From Cyanobacteria bacterium OH_CBrB_359 (lineage in GTDB: Bacteria; Cyanobacteriota; Vampirovibrionia; Gastranaerophilales; Gastranaerophilaceae): DNA of 64,000 nucleotides. The DNA lies in NCBI GenBank assembly GCA_023433065.1, contig JAEZET010000004.1, positions 868,001-932,000 of the forward strand, in the 5' to 3' direction. Numbering within the stretch: the first letter of the stretch is position 1; every line of letters begins with the position of its first letter. The notes below the pieces were generated by a model. The model was not told the DNA's origin. It was given only the letters and a program-made list of their open reading frames with translations, and searched no databases. Made by a program: the position numbers and the translations under genes. Shown here one piece after another: positions 34,260 to 43,582 of this stretch.

Positions 34260-34775
34260 TTAATTCAAGTCGTATTCCATAACATAATCATCCATCACAA
34301 ATCCTCCTCCGATATCTGTAATTACCGAATCTGTTATGCGAAATCCCCATTTCTTGTATTTTTCAAGAGTTTCCGAATTGTATTTATTTATTGTAAGTTG
34401 TATTTTTTTTAAGTTTTTTCTTTTAGAAATGTCTTTTATTTCTTCAAATAAAACTTTTCCTAAGCCTTTAAACCTAAATTCACTTTTTACATATAATTTT
34501 GATAAAAATAAATAAGGCTTAGGTGTTTGTTTTATACATATTCCAAAATAGGCAGCATTGGAGTTATCGGATTTTAGAATTTTATAAATATGATTTTCAT
34601 TTTGAATTTGTTTTTTAAGAGCATCAAAAGATTGAAACTTTCTTATCATATAGTCTGTTTGCTCTTTTGAAATGCGAGGAGTCCAGTATTCTTGCCATAT
34701 TTCGTATGCCAGATTCTCGAGTTCATTCATTTCTTCATCAGTTTTGACTGTTTGAAAAATATAATCGTTTTGCAT
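34260..34775 (-). CDS. GNAT-family N-acetyltransferase
   Basis: The 171-residue protein has the GNAT acetyl-CoA site in motif A as LYVKSEFRFKGLGKVLFEEI (R-x2-G-x-G/A pattern, about 91-110), with the following strand and helix KIQLTINKYNSETLEKYKKWGF, where Asn and the Tyr/Gly-Phe bulge are typical. The acceptor substrate is unknown. It is the last gene of the serS-to-GNAT run and begins 1 base after hisH. A weak AT-rich inverted repeat (TTACAAA/TTTGTAA, 34214-34243) follows and might terminate transcription. Confidence 0.87.
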   Translation of the reverse strand: MQNDYIFQTVKTDEEMNELENLAYEIWQEYWTPRISKEQTDYMIRKFQSFDALKKQIQNENHIYKILKSDNSNAAYFGICIKQTPKPYLFLSKLYVKSEFRFKGLGKVLFEEIKDISKRKNLKKIQLTINKYNSETLEKYKKWGFRITDSVITDIGGGFVMDDYVMEYDLN

Positions 34776-34776
34776 T

Positions 34777-35367
34777 TCAGCTATTTTCTATCCAGCTTTT
34801 GTAAAAATTTAGCCCGGCTTCTGAACTTTTTTCCGGGTGAAATTGAACCGCAGTTATATTATCTTTTTCAATTGAAGCACAAAAATCCCCATGATAGTCG
34901 CAGTAAGAGCTTATTATTGAGCTATCTTCAGGAATTACATAATATGAATTTACAAAATAGAAATAATCTTCACTCAGATATGAATTAGAAGATGTGGTTT
35001 TGATTTTATTCCAACCGATTTGAGGGATTTTCCCTTTTGTGAATTTTTTAACTTCGCCTTTAAAAATGCATAGACCTTGAGTATCAGGTGCTTCTTCACT
35101 TTTTTCAAAAAGAACCTGTAATCCAAGACAAATTCCTAAAAAAGGAGTTCCTTTAGATATTACTTCTTTAATAGGCGTAATTAAATTTTTACTTTTAAGT
35201 TTCTCCATAGACTGACGGAAGTGCCCTTGTCCGGGAAATATTATTTTGTCGGCATAAATAATTTCATCTTTATCAGAAGATATAACAAATTCTTGTCCCA
35301 GATATTTGAGCATATTCGCAATACTTTTAATATTGCCTGCACCATAGTCTATTATTGTTGTTTTCAT
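34777..35367 (-). CDS. hisH: Imidazole glycerol phosphate synthase, HisH subunit
   Basis: HisH is the glutaminase subunit that feeds ammonia to HisF in histidine synthesis. The 196 residues begin TIIDYGAGNI, contain PGQGHF, the nucleophile Cys in GICLGLQVLF and the His-Glu pair in VQFHPEKSS. It overlaps the upstream aminotransferase by 4 bases. No other his gene is in the window, so hisF must lie elsewhere. HisH in an operon with an aminotransferase is unusual but does not change the call. Confidence 0.93.
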   Translation of the reverse strand: MKTTIIDYGAGNIKSIANMLKYLGQEFVISSDKDEIIYADKIIFPGQGHFRQSMEKLKSKNLITPIKEVISKGTPFLGICLGLQVLFEKSEEAPDTQGLCIFKGEVKKFTKGKIPQIGWNKIKTTSSNSYLSEDYFYFVNSYYVIPEDSSIISSYCDYHGDFCASIEKDNITAVQFHPEKSSEAGLNFYKSWIENS

Positions 35368-36608
35368 TGATAGTAGAATCCATCTTCTTTAAGTCTTTCA
35401 ATGACTTCATATAATTTTTCTTCTGTAGTTACTATTGATATACGGAAATAGCCTTCTCCATACTTTCCGAAGGCACTGCCAGGTACAAAAACTACTCCTG
35501 ATTTTCTCAAGACATCGTCAGTAAATGATTTTGAATCTTTATATCTTGTTGGGATTGGAAGCCAAAGATAGAAAGTAGCTTGAGGTATATTTAGGTTGTT
35601 CATATCCCAGCCTAGTTCTTTTAATCCATTTACCAAAATATTTTGTTTTTTTTCAAAGCCTAAAACTGCCTGTTTAATATATTCATCACCTTCTTCACTT
35701 GTAAGAATTTGTGCGCCCGCTTTTTGAAGAGCTTTGAATATACCTGTATCTAATGTTGATTTAATTTTGCCGAACATACCGACTAGTTCGGGATTTCCAC
35801 ATATCCATCCTAATCTCCAGCCAGTCATGGCATAAGGTTTTGAAAAACTATGAAATTCGACAGCAATATCTTTTGCACCTTCGATTTCAAAAATACTTAA
35901 GGCTCTTTCCTCATTTATAAAAGCCATATCAACGTAGGCCGCATCACTTATGAGTATTATGTTGTGTTTTTTGCAGAATACTACTACTTTTTCAAGATAT
36001 TCTTTTGTCGCAGTTGCTCCAAGTGGGTTATTGGGGTAATTGATTATCAAAGCTTTAATTTTTGTGTCGTTATAACCGTCTTTCTTAAGGTTTTCAACAA
36101 CTTCTTCTAAATCAGGCATGTAGTTATTCTCTTTTAATAGAGGGGCAGAATAAGCGATACCTCCTGAGACTTTGAGCATTTCTTTGTATGAAGCATATCC
36201 TGGATCAGGAACAATTATGATTTCTTTATCTTTTTCAACAGTTGTGGGGTTAATCAACCCTCTTATAAGATTTGCTATTCCTTCTTTGGAACCTATAAGT
36301 GAAAAAATTTCTGTTTTAGGGTCTAAGTTAACATTAAATCTGGTTTTCATTCTTTGAGAAACAGCTTCTAAGTAATAAGTCTCTCCTCTTGGAGTTGAAT
36401 AAGTGTGGATTCCGACTTCATCAAGTGCATCTTTGAGTTTATCAATAACAAATTTTGGAGGCGGCTGGACAGGTGCTCCCATATCAAGGGCTATAGGGCT
36501 TCTATTCCTAGCTTCAAGTTCGGGTTTCAATCTAAGGGTTTCCTGCTTAATTTGAAACATAATATAGGTCTCAAGCGATTGTACATAATCGTTAAATAAG
36601 TTCTTCAT
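35364..36608 (-). CDS. Class I aminotransferase, LL-DAP aminotransferase-like
   Basis: This is a PLP enzyme of 414 residues. The cofactor Lys is K257 in HSFSKPYAMTGWRLG, with NYPNNPLGA (about 190-198), SDAAYVD and the C-terminal FRIS arginine all in place. The wording (LDMGAPVQPPP, HTYSTPRGE, and LIGSKEGIANL) is closest to the LL-diaminopimelate aminotransferase group that cyanobacteria and many anaerobes use for lysine and peptidoglycan, so that is the best guess. Aspartate or another amino acid as substrate is possible. GAGGAG lies 8 bases upstream of the ATG. It is coupled to hisH by a 4-base overlap. Confidence 0.85.
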   Translation of the reverse strand: MKNLFNDYVQSLETYIMFQIKQETLRLKPELEARNRSPIALDMGAPVQPPPKFVIDKLKDALDEVGIHTYSTPRGETYYLEAVSQRMKTRFNVNLDPKTEIFSLIGSKEGIANLIRGLINPTTVEKDKEIIIVPDPGYASYKEMLKVSGGIAYSAPLLKENNYMPDLEEVVENLKKDGYNDTKIKALIINYPNNPLGATATKEYLEKVVVFCKKHNIILISDAAYVDMAFINEERALSIFEIEGAKDIAVEFHSFSKPYAMTGWRLGWICGNPELVGMFGKIKSTLDTGIFKALQKAGAQILTSEEGDEYIKQAVLGFEKKQNILVNGLKELGWDMNNLNIPQATFYLWLPIPTRYKDSKSFTDDVLRKSGVVFVPGSAFGKYGEGYFRISIVTTEEKLYEVIERLKEDGFYYQ

Positions 36609-36618
36609 TATAGTCTCC

Positions 36619-37428
36619 TCAATTATTCTTTACTTCAGACTGCCATGCCCAGGCATTATGATTGTGTATGCTTTCAAAAGCTTCTATTTCAACTTCAAAG
36701 AAGTTAATTCTTTTATCTTTTCTGAGTATACCAATTATATCTCTTAAAACATCTTCAACAAATTTTGGATTCGCGTATGCGGTTTCTGTAACAAATTTTT
36801 CATCACTACGCTTGAGTATCGGATAAACAGGGCAAGAACCGCAGCTTTCAACCATATCTATTAGATCTTCAAGCCATATATGTTCGTTTTCATCGTAGCT
36901 TATTTTAATTTTGACTAACGCTCTTTGGTTATGTGCGGAGCTTACCGATATTTCTTTAGAGCATGGGCAAAGCGTTGTTAAGGGGATTTTGGCACCTAAT
37001 ATAAATTGGTAATTATCATCACTTAAATTGCCCTCAAATGAGCAATCATAGCCCATGGGAAATTTTAATTTACTTATCGGTGACTTTTTGTCAATAAAAT
37101 ACTTAAATGCAAATTTTACATGAGCTTTTTGTGCATGTAACTTTTTTTGAATATCTGTCAAAAAGCCTTTTATATCAATTCCAAGCAAGTTTTTTATCTT
37201 GTATGAACTTAAAACTTCCATAAATCTTGACATGTGGGTTCCTCTGTATTTGTCTGGAAGAGAAACACTCATTCTGGCTTTTGCGCTTACAGCTTGATTA
37301 TCGGCATTTTTACGCTGAATGATTAGTGGCACTTCAACATCGTTAACCCCGACTTTTTGTATAGAAATACCCCTGTTATCATTTTGATTTTGGATATCTT
37401 TTAAACATATATTTTCAGATTTATTCAT
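36619..37428 (-). CDS. folE2: GTP cyclohydrolase FolE2 (type IB)
   Basis: FolE2 converts GTP to dihydroneopterin triphosphate for folate and, in some bacteria, queuosine. The 269 residues carry the family motif LCPCSKEISVSSAHNQRA, with the metal-binding Cys, and conserved C-terminal SCGSCPVYP and NFFEVEIEAFESIHNHNAWA. I use the ATG at 37428, which overlaps the stop of the upstream gene by 8 bases; a TTG at 37440 is an alternative. Neither has a good ribosome site, so reinitiation is likely. It may serve the queuosine route together with queE in the same window. Confidence 0.92.
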   Translation of the reverse strand: MNKSENICLKDIQNQNDNRGISIQKVGVNDVEVPLIIQRKNADNQAVSAKARMSVSLPDKYRGTHMSRFMEVLSSYKIKNLLGIDIKGFLTDIQKKLHAQKAHVKFAFKYFIDKKSPISKLKFPMGYDCSFEGNLSDDNYQFILGAKIPLTTLCPCSKEISVSSAHNQRALVKIKISYDENEHIWLEDLIDMVESCGSCPVYPILKRSDEKFVTETAYANPKFVEDVLRDIIGILRKDKRINFFEVEIEAFESIHNHNAWAWQSEVKNN

Positions 37429-37756
37429 TTTGAAGGTCAATATTATCTAAATTATTATTTTCAAGCGCAGTTAAAAGCTTTAACGCTGCAGTTCTTTGAA
37501 TATGCGGCGGTGACAACCTCAAAAGCTCTATTGCTTTTAGCATAACAGGGTCACTATCATACCAACGAGTACCTTTGCCAGAGTATTGAGTAACCATTTC
37601 ATAGACGCTTTCTATTACATCTTGAGCTACTTGTTCTTGCAATTTTAAAATAAAATCAGCAGCAGAGTTCTTTGTGTCATCAGTTTGAAGCTGTAAGAGT
37701 TCTAAAGCTTCTTTTAGTATCGGATCTTTATCATACCAGCGTCTGAATTGTTCCAT
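37421..37756 (-). CDS. Small protein with two RWYD-D repeats
   Basis: The 111-residue protein consists of two similar helical repeats: residues about 5-39, starting RRWYDKDPILKEALELLQL, and about 67-100, starting TRWYDSDPVMLKAIELLRL. Both share RWYD-x-DP-x-x-x-A-x-ELL-x-L and later an A-x-x-(I/L)-L-x-x-L ending. There is no Cys, signal peptide or membrane segment. I do not know a function. It lies between tmk (zero bases) and folE2 (8-base overlap), so it is tightly co-translated with nucleotide-related genes. It may be a small adaptor. Confidence 0.8.
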   Translation of the reverse strand: MEQFRRWYDKDPILKEALELLQLQTDDTKNSAADFILKLQEQVAQDVIESVYEMVTQYSGKGTRWYDSDPVMLKAIELLRLSPPHIQRTAALKLLTALENNNLDNIDLQNE

Positions 37757-38398
37757 TTAATTTCCCCTGTTTATGGCATTATCTTGTATAAAACTAATTA
37801 TAATATTTTTTGTATCATTGTAAACATTATCTATCGAATTATTCGCATCAACAACTTTTATCCTGTCCGGAAATTTTTGTGCAAGATTAAGATATCCGTT
37901 TCTGACTTTTTGATGAAAATCCATTCCTGCGGATTCAAGCCTGTCTTTTTCTTTGCCTAATCTGTTTTGTGCCGTTTGGGCATTTATATCAAAGACTAAT
38001 GTTAAATCTGGCAGAAGGTTACTTGTTGCTAATCTATTAAGCTCCTCAATTCGTTCGATGTTATTTCCTCTCCCGTAGCCTTGGTAGGCGACTGTAGAGT
38101 CTATATATCTGTCGCAAAGTACAATTTTGCCTTCTTCAAGAGCAGGTTTGATAAATGTATCCACATGCTGTGCTCTATCTGCTAAAAACAAAAACATTTC
38201 ACAATTTGGAGAGACAATACCAACGTGATGGAGCAATATATTTCTGATTTTTTTACCTAAATCAAGCGCTCCAGGCTCTCTGGTTTTTACTATATTAAAT
38301 TTTTCTGCCGTTAGAAGATCAGCAATTTTTTCAAGCTGTGTAGTTTTACCTGAACCATCGGCACCTTCAAATGTTATAAATAAACCTTTTTGAACCAT
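37757..38398 (-). CDS. tmk: Thymidylate kinase
   Basis: Tmk phosphorylates dTMP to dTDP. The 213 residues have the P-loop EGADGSGKTT (11-20), the DR-Y/H segment CDRYIDSTVAYQGYGRG and REPG (about 41-44), all typical. The lid region has R and K residues as in the bacterial enzymes. It follows serS by 2 bases and precedes the RWYD repeat gene without any gap. The order serS-tmk suggests a general nucleotide and translation operon. Confidence 0.96.
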   Translation of the reverse strand: MVQKGLFITFEGADGSGKTTQLEKIADLLTAEKFNIVKTREPGALDLGKKIRNILLHHVGIVSPNCEMFLFLADRAQHVDTFIKPALEEGKIVLCDRYIDSTVAYQGYGRGNNIERIEELNRLATSNLLPDLTLVFDINAQTAQNRLGKEKDRLESAGMDFHQKVRNGYLNLAQKFPDRIKVVDANNSIDNVYNDTKNIIISFIQDNAINRGN

Positions 38399-38400
38399 AA

Positions 38401-39666
38401 TTATATTCTATCCCAGCCTGTATATTTTCTTAAAACTTCAGGTATTATTATTGAACCGTCTTCTTGCTGATAATTTTCAATAATTGCGGCAAATGTTCTT
38501 CCAACAGCTAGGCCAGAGCCATTTATAGTATGGATAAAAGTTGGTTTGCCGGTTTCTTTTGAGCGGTATCTTATATTGGCTCTTCTAGCTTGAAAATCTC
38601 CGAAATTAGAGCAGCTTGATATTTCTTTGTATGTGTTATATGAAGGCATCCATACCTCAAGATCATAACATTTCTGGGCGGAAAAACCAATGTCGGCAGT
38701 GCATAATGCCACTCTTCTGTATGGAAGTTCGAGAAGTTCAAGAATTTTTTCCGCATTTTGTGTTAATTTTTCGTGTTCCTCATTACTTGATTCAGGCGTA
38801 CATAATTTTACCAGTTCAACTTTGTTAAATTGGTGAACCCTTATAAGTCCTCTTGTATCTTTTCCTGCGGATCCTGCTTCTCTTCTGAAACAGGGGGTAT
38901 ATGCAGTCATATATTTGGGTAGGTCATCTTCTGCTAAAATTTCGTTAGAGTAAATATTAGTGACAGGAACTTCAGCTGTTGGAATTAAGTATAAATCTTC
39001 CTCTTCGCATTTATACATATCTTGTGCAAATTTTGGCAGTTGACCTGTCCCTGTCATTGCCTGTGAGTTTACTAATACAGGTGGCAGGATTTCTTCATAA
39101 CCATGTTCTTGAGTATGAACATCTAAGAAAAAGTTTATAATAGCTCTTTCTAAACGCGCACCTCTTCCCTTATATATATAAAATCTTGATTGCGAAAGTT
39201 TCACTCCTCTTTCGAAATCTACTATGTCTTTATCTGTTGTAATATCCCAGTGTGGCTTAAATTCAAAAGTTGCGCTTCTTGGTGTTCCAACTTTTTTTAT
39301 TTCTACATTATCCAACTCAGATGTTCCGACAGGGGTCGTCTCGTCCGGAATATTTGGGATATTTAAAAGTAATGCCCTTTGTTTTTCATCAAGTTCAACT
39401 TCTTGTTCTTCAAGCTTTTTAATCTCTTCACCCATAATTTTAACTTGATTTTGTATTTCTTCCGTATCATTTCCCTGTTTTTTTAAAATGCCTATTTCTT
39501 GAGACATGTTTTTTCTTTTGGCTCTTAATTCATCAGCTTGAGTTTGAACCTTCCTTCTTCTTGCATCAATTTCAAGTACCGAACTAATTGATAAATCGGG
39601 GTTTCTACGTTTTAAAAGTTCATTAATTTTTTCAGGATTTTCTCTGATAAGTTTAATATCTAACAT
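38401..39666 (-). CDS. serS: Seryl-tRNA synthetase
   Basis: SerRS charges tRNA-Ser. The 421 residues show the N-terminal coiled-coil arm (about 28-100), motif 2 as CFRREAGSAGKDTRGLIRVHQF and motif 3 as NGSGLAVGRTFAAIIENYQ, the class II signatures. The length is standard. GAGGACGAG lies upstream of the ATG. It is the first gene of the leftward operon and is divergent from purC, with 158 bases between the starts. No T-box leader structure was seen there. Confidence 0.97.
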   Translation of the reverse strand: MLDIKLIRENPEKINELLKRRNPDLSISSVLEIDARRRKVQTQADELRAKRKNMSQEIGILKKQGNDTEEIQNQVKIMGEEIKKLEEQEVELDEKQRALLLNIPNIPDETTPVGTSELDNVEIKKVGTPRSATFEFKPHWDITTDKDIVDFERGVKLSQSRFYIYKGRGARLERAIINFFLDVHTQEHGYEEILPPVLVNSQAMTGTGQLPKFAQDMYKCEEEDLYLIPTAEVPVTNIYSNEILAEDDLPKYMTAYTPCFRREAGSAGKDTRGLIRVHQFNKVELVKLCTPESSNEEHEKLTQNAEKILELLELPYRRVALCTADIGFSAQKCYDLEVWMPSYNTYKEISSCSNFGDFQARRANIRYRSKETGKPTFIHTINGSGLAVGRTFAAIIENYQQEDGSIIIPEVLRKYTGWDRI

Positions 39667-39824
39667 AATCTCGTCCTCGCATTCAACTTATTAGTTTATA
39701 AAAAATATGATAAAAAGTGAAGTGTGAATTTTTGGTAATATTATTTATAAAAAATTTTGCCATGCCATATCCAATATGTTAGTCTAAATGGTATCAATTA
39801 GTAACTTTTAAGAAAAGGACTATT

Positions 39825-40526
39825 ATGGTTTTATTGTATGAAGGGAAAGCTAAGCAAGTTTACTCTGGCGATTCCCCTGACGAGGTTTTAATTAAGTTTA
39901 AAGACCAGGTAACTGCGTTGAATGGTGTAAAAAAAGATAATATAAATGGAAAAGGTCGTGTAAATTTAGCTTTTACGCGACATTTTTTTTCTATATTAAA
40001 TAACTTTATTGACACTCACGTTATTTTGTTTGTAGATGAAGTTTCATTTAAGGCGAAATCAGTTAAAATTATTCCGCTTGAAGTTGTTGTACGAAATTAT
40101 GCAGCAGGTTCTGTCTGTAAAAGATTAGGATATCAAAAAGGAATCAAATTCCAAGAGCCTTTAGTTGAATTTTTTCTAAAAGATGATGATTTGGGTGACC
40201 CTCTTATGTCAGAAGAGGAGATTTTTGAACAAAATTTAATAAGTTTAAATGAGCTTGAAGTTTTAAAAAAGTATGCACTTATAGTTAACAATGTTCTTTC
40301 AATTGAGGCTGAGAAAAACGGTTTAATTTTGGTTGATTTTAAGCTTGAATTTGGCAAAGATTCAATAGGAAAAATACTTTTGGCTGATGAAATATCCCCT
40401 GATACTTGTAGGTTCTGGGATAAAAATACAATGGAATCTCTAGATAAAGATGTTTATAGGGAAGATAAGGCGGATTTGCTTGACACATACACAAAATTAG
40501 CTAACAGGCTTGGAGTTAAATTATGA
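39825..40526 (+). CDS. purC: SAICAR synthetase PurC
   Basis: PurC joins aspartate to CAIR in purine synthesis. The 233 residues begin LLYEGKAKQVY, contain VVVRNYAAGSVCKRLG, DPLMSEEEI and LVDFKLEFG, and end with DEISPDTCRFWD, all family signatures. AAAAGGA lies 9 bases before the ATG. It is the first gene of a nine-gene purine operon and overlaps purS by 4 bases. I saw no clear promoter pair or purine riboswitch in the 158-base upstream gap. Confidence 0.96.
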   Translation: MVLLYEGKAKQVYSGDSPDEVLIKFKDQVTALNGVKKDNINGKGRVNLAFTRHFFSILNNFIDTHVILFVDEVSFKAKSVKIIPLEVVVRNYAAGSVCKRLGYQKGIKFQEPLVEFFLKDDDLGDPLMSEEEIFEQNLISLNELEVLKKYALIVNNVLSIEAEKNGLILVDFKLEFGKDSIGKILLADEISPDTCRFWDKNTMESLDKDVYREDKADLLDTYTKLANRLGVKL

Positions 40527-40777
40527 AATACTATTCAGAAGTAATTGTTACACTAAAAAACGGTATTAGAGACCCTCAAGGTTCTGTTGTGGAAAACATT
40601 CTAAAGAGAATGAATCTTGATAATGATGCCAAAGTTACAACAGGTAAGTACTTTACAATAACTGTAAATGCTAAAAATCAGGACGAAGCCAAACAAAAGG
40701 TTGAGAATGTATGTTCGGAAGTTCTTGTAAATACGGTTTTAGAATCTTATAAAATAACAAAAATGGAGCAGGTATGA
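40523..40777 (+). CDS. purS: FGAM synthase subunit PurS
   Basis: PurS is the small subunit that holds PurL and PurQ together in the three-part FGAM synthase. The 84 residues have the family wording VTLKNGIRDPQGSVVENIL and the later DEAKQKVENVCSEVLVNTVLE. Its ATG overlaps the purC stop and its stop overlaps the purQ ATG (ATGA both times). The presence of PurS fits the short PurL in this operon. Confidence 0.95.
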   Translation: MKYYSEVIVTLKNGIRDPQGSVVENILKRMNLDNDAKVTTGKYFTITVNAKNQDEAKQKVENVCSEVLVNTVLESYKITKMEQV

Positions 40778-41430
40778 AAGTTGCAATAGTCGTTTTCCCG
40801 GGTACAAATTGTGATATAGACACATTTAGAGCTTGCGAGGAACTTGGCTGGAAACCTGAATATGTATGGCACGACGAAACATTAACCAAAGACTATCAGA
40901 TTGTTTTTCTTCCCGGCGGTTTTTCCTACGGTGATTATATTCGCTCCGGAAGATTGGCTAAATTCAGCCCTATAATGCAATCAATAGTTAGTTATGTAAA
41001 TAATAAAAGAGGTATGGTTGTTGGCATTTGTAACGGTTTTCAAATTCTTTGTGAATGCGGCTTATTGCCGGGAGTTCTTACGGATAATATCTCTAACAGA
41101 TTTATTTGTAAAGAAACAGAGCTTGTTTTAAATGACAAAGATACCACAGGGACAATTAAATTACCGATTGCTCATGGTGAGGGTAGGTATTATGCGGATG
41201 ATGAAACATTAGAATCTATTGAAGATTCCGGTATGGTTTTTCTTAGATATGAGAATAATCCAAACGGTTCTGTACATGACATTGCCGGTTTATATGATAA
41301 AGAACGAATGATAATGGCTATGATGCCGCACCCTGAAAGGGCTGTTTTTAAAGATATCGGTGGTATTGATGGAAATAATATATTTAAAATTATTGAAAGG
41401 GATGTGAAAAATGCCTTTAGTTACATATAA
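40774..41430 (+). CDS. purQ: FGAM synthase glutaminase PurQ
   Basis: PurQ releases ammonia from glutamine for PurL. The 218 residues start VAIVVFPGTNCDIDT, have the nucleophile Cys in GICNGFQILCE and the catalytic His and Glu in MMPHPERAVF. LPGGFSYGDY is in the expected place. It overlaps purS by 4 bases and purL by 20 bases. The unusually long overlap with purL suggests tight translational coupling of the two interacting subunits. Confidence 0.96.
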   Translation: MKVAIVVFPGTNCDIDTFRACEELGWKPEYVWHDETLTKDYQIVFLPGGFSYGDYIRSGRLAKFSPIMQSIVSYVNNKRGMVVGICNGFQILCECGLLPGVLTDNISNRFICKETELVLNDKDTTGTIKLPIAHGEGRYYADDETLESIEDSGMVFLRYENNPNGSVHDIAGLYDKERMIMAMMPHPERAVFKDIGGIDGNNIFKIIERDVKNAFSYI

Positions 41431-43582
41431 TTTATATGAACAACTTGGCTTAACAGGCTTTGAATATAATAAAATAGTGGAAAAGCTCGGAAGAGAGCCT
41501 AATGAATTTGAAACTTACCTGTTTTCAGCCATGTGGTCTGAGCATTGCGGGTACAAACATTCAAAAAAATATTTGAAAAGATTTCCTAAAATCGGTTCTG
41601 TTTTGTCGGAAGAAAATGCAGGCGGTGTTCAGGTAGGAAACCATGTCGTATTTTTTAAAGCCGAATCTCACAACCATCCTTCCGCTGTTGAGCCTTTTCA
41701 AGGGGCGGCAACAGGTATAGGAGGTATAATTAGAGATGTTTTAGCATTAGGTGCAAGACCAATTGCTCTTTTAGACTCCTTAAAATTTGGGAATTTGACT
41801 TCGAATCATGTTAAGCATCTTTTCGATGGAGTTGTAAGAGGTATAAGCAGCTACGGAAATTCAATCGGAGTTCCCACTGTTGCAGGTGAAGTAAGCTTCG
41901 ATGATTGTTATACTAATTCGACATTGGTAAATGTTATGGCAGTTGGAATTGTTCATAAAGATAATATAAAAATTTCAAGTGCACCTTCTGATAAAGCAGT
42001 GATTTTAATGGGTTCTCATACTGGTAGAGACGGAATACACGGAGCTTCATTCGCATCAAGAGAGCTTAATGACAACTCTAAAGAGGATAGACCTTCTGTA
42101 CAGGTTGGCGACCCTTTTATAAAAAAGGTTTTAATTGAAGCAACTCTTGATATATTAAAGCTTGATGGAGTACTTGCCTGTCAGGATTGCGGTGCTGCAG
42201 GTTTATTATCTTCAACATCAGAAATGGCTTATAAAGGCGATTGCGGCATGGAGCTTTATCTTGATAAAGTTCATTGCAGAGAAGAGAATATGCTTCCCTG
42301 GGAAATTATGCTTTCAGAATCTCAGGAAAGAATGATTTTTGTTGTTGAATTTGATTGGCTTGATAAAATCTTCCAAATAGCGAAAAAATATGAAATCCCT
42401 GTTGCTCAAATTGGTGTTACAACCAGAGAAAAAGGTTATAGATTGTATTTTAACGGTAAACTTGAATCAGATATTAGCCCTGAAGCTTTGAGTGAAGCTT
42501 ATGAATATGCCTTGTCTGAGGTTGAACCTTCATATATAAGTGAATATAAGAACATTCAAATCGAAGAAAATATAGATATGAATGAGGCAGTTGAAAAAAT
42601 TGTTTCTAATCCTAATTTTGCTTCTAAAAAATCAGTATATCGCCAGTATGACCATATGGTAGGAAACAGGACTGCTATTAAACCCAATCAATCAGGTGCT
42701 GCAGGTATATGGCTTTATGAAGAAAATAAAATTCTCGGACTAACGATTGATTCTTTGCCAAGGCAAGTGTTTTTAAATCCATATAATGGTTCAGTTAATT
42801 CTGTCTTAGAGGCATATAGAAATCTTGTTTCATCAGGGTTTACTCCTCTTGGTATTACTGACTGCTTAAATTTTGCAAATCCTGAAAACGATGAAGTGGG
42901 TTATCAGTTCGTAAAATCAATCGATGGTATAAGTGATGCTTGTAGAGCTCTTAATATTCCGGTTGTGTCAGGCAATGTATCGTTCTACAATGAATGCCCC
43001 GAATACAGAGTGTATCCGACTCCTACAATTGGAATGGCAGGTATAGCAGACAGCTTTGATGCATTAATCAAATATTCTGCTAACGAAGGAGATTGTCTGT
43101 TTTTATTAGGAAAACAAATTGACGATAACTCTAATGTCGGTGGGTCTTTATATCAGAAAGTTTTTTATAATTTCTTAGGTGGAGAAATTGATAAAGCGGA
43201 TTTGAATTTGGAAATTAAATTAGCAAATGCAATACGAGATTTAAAATCGTATAAATTGATTAATGCCGCAAATGACGTTTCTGAAGGAGGGGTATTCGGG
43301 GCATTGTTTGAGTGTTTAAAGGATAATAAAATAGGTTTTTCAGGAAGTCTTATTAATACTATTAATCCTCAAAAGTCATTTTTCGGTGAAATTACAGGAC
43401 AATATATAGTTTCGACCTCTGATAAAAATGCCTTGGAAAAATGGCTGGTAGAAAATAATTTACCCTATAAAATTCTTGGAATTTGTAAAGGTCAAAATAT
43501 AGAAATTGACCAATATAAATTTGATTTAAACAGATTGCTTGATTTATATAACAATTCAATTGAATTGGAGATGAAAAAATGA
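41411..43582 (+). CDS. purL: FGAM synthase large subunit PurL (short form)
   Basis: This is the ATP-dependent amidotransferase core of FGAM synthase. At 723 residues it is the short PurL type that needs PurS and PurQ, without the long N- and C-terminal parts of the enterobacterial fusion. Visible signatures are MWSEHCGYKHSKKYL (about 38-52), the metal-binding ESHNHPSAVEPFQGAATG, and DPFIKKVLIEAT with the later DCGAAGL. AAAGGGATGTG precedes the ATG inside purQ. It overlaps purF by 4 bases. Confidence 0.97.
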   Translation: MPLVTYNLYEQLGLTGFEYNKIVEKLGREPNEFETYLFSAMWSEHCGYKHSKKYLKRFPKIGSVLSEENAGGVQVGNHVVFFKAESHNHPSAVEPFQGAATGIGGIIRDVLALGARPIALLDSLKFGNLTSNHVKHLFDGVVRGISSYGNSIGVPTVAGEVSFDDCYTNSTLVNVMAVGIVHKDNIKISSAPSDKAVILMGSHTGRDGIHGASFASRELNDNSKEDRPSVQVGDPFIKKVLIEATLDILKLDGVLACQDCGAAGLLSSTSEMAYKGDCGMELYLDKVHCREENMLPWEIMLSESQERMIFVVEFDWLDKIFQIAKKYEIPVAQIGVTTREKGYRLYFNGKLESDISPEALSEAYEYALSEVEPSYISEYKNIQIEENIDMNEAVEKIVSNPNFASKKSVYRQYDHMVGNRTAIKPNQSGAAGIWLYEENKILGLTIDSLPRQVFLNPYNGSVNSVLEAYRNLVSSGFTPLGITDCLNFANPENDEVGYQFVKSIDGISDACRALNIPVVSGNVSFYNECPEYRVYPTPTIGMAGIADSFDALIKYSANEGDCLFLLGKQIDDNSNVGGSLYQKVFYNFLGGEIDKADLNLEIKLANAIRDLKSYKLINAANDVSEGGVFGALFECLKDNKIGFSGSLINTINPQKSFFGEITGQYIVSTSDKNALEKWLVENNLPYKILGICKGQNIEIDQYKFDLNRLLDLYNNSIELEMKK

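Noticed and set aside
39667..39824. Purine riboswitch or T-box between serS and purC
   Set aside because: No matching conserved core or stem pattern was seen in the 158 bases on either strand.
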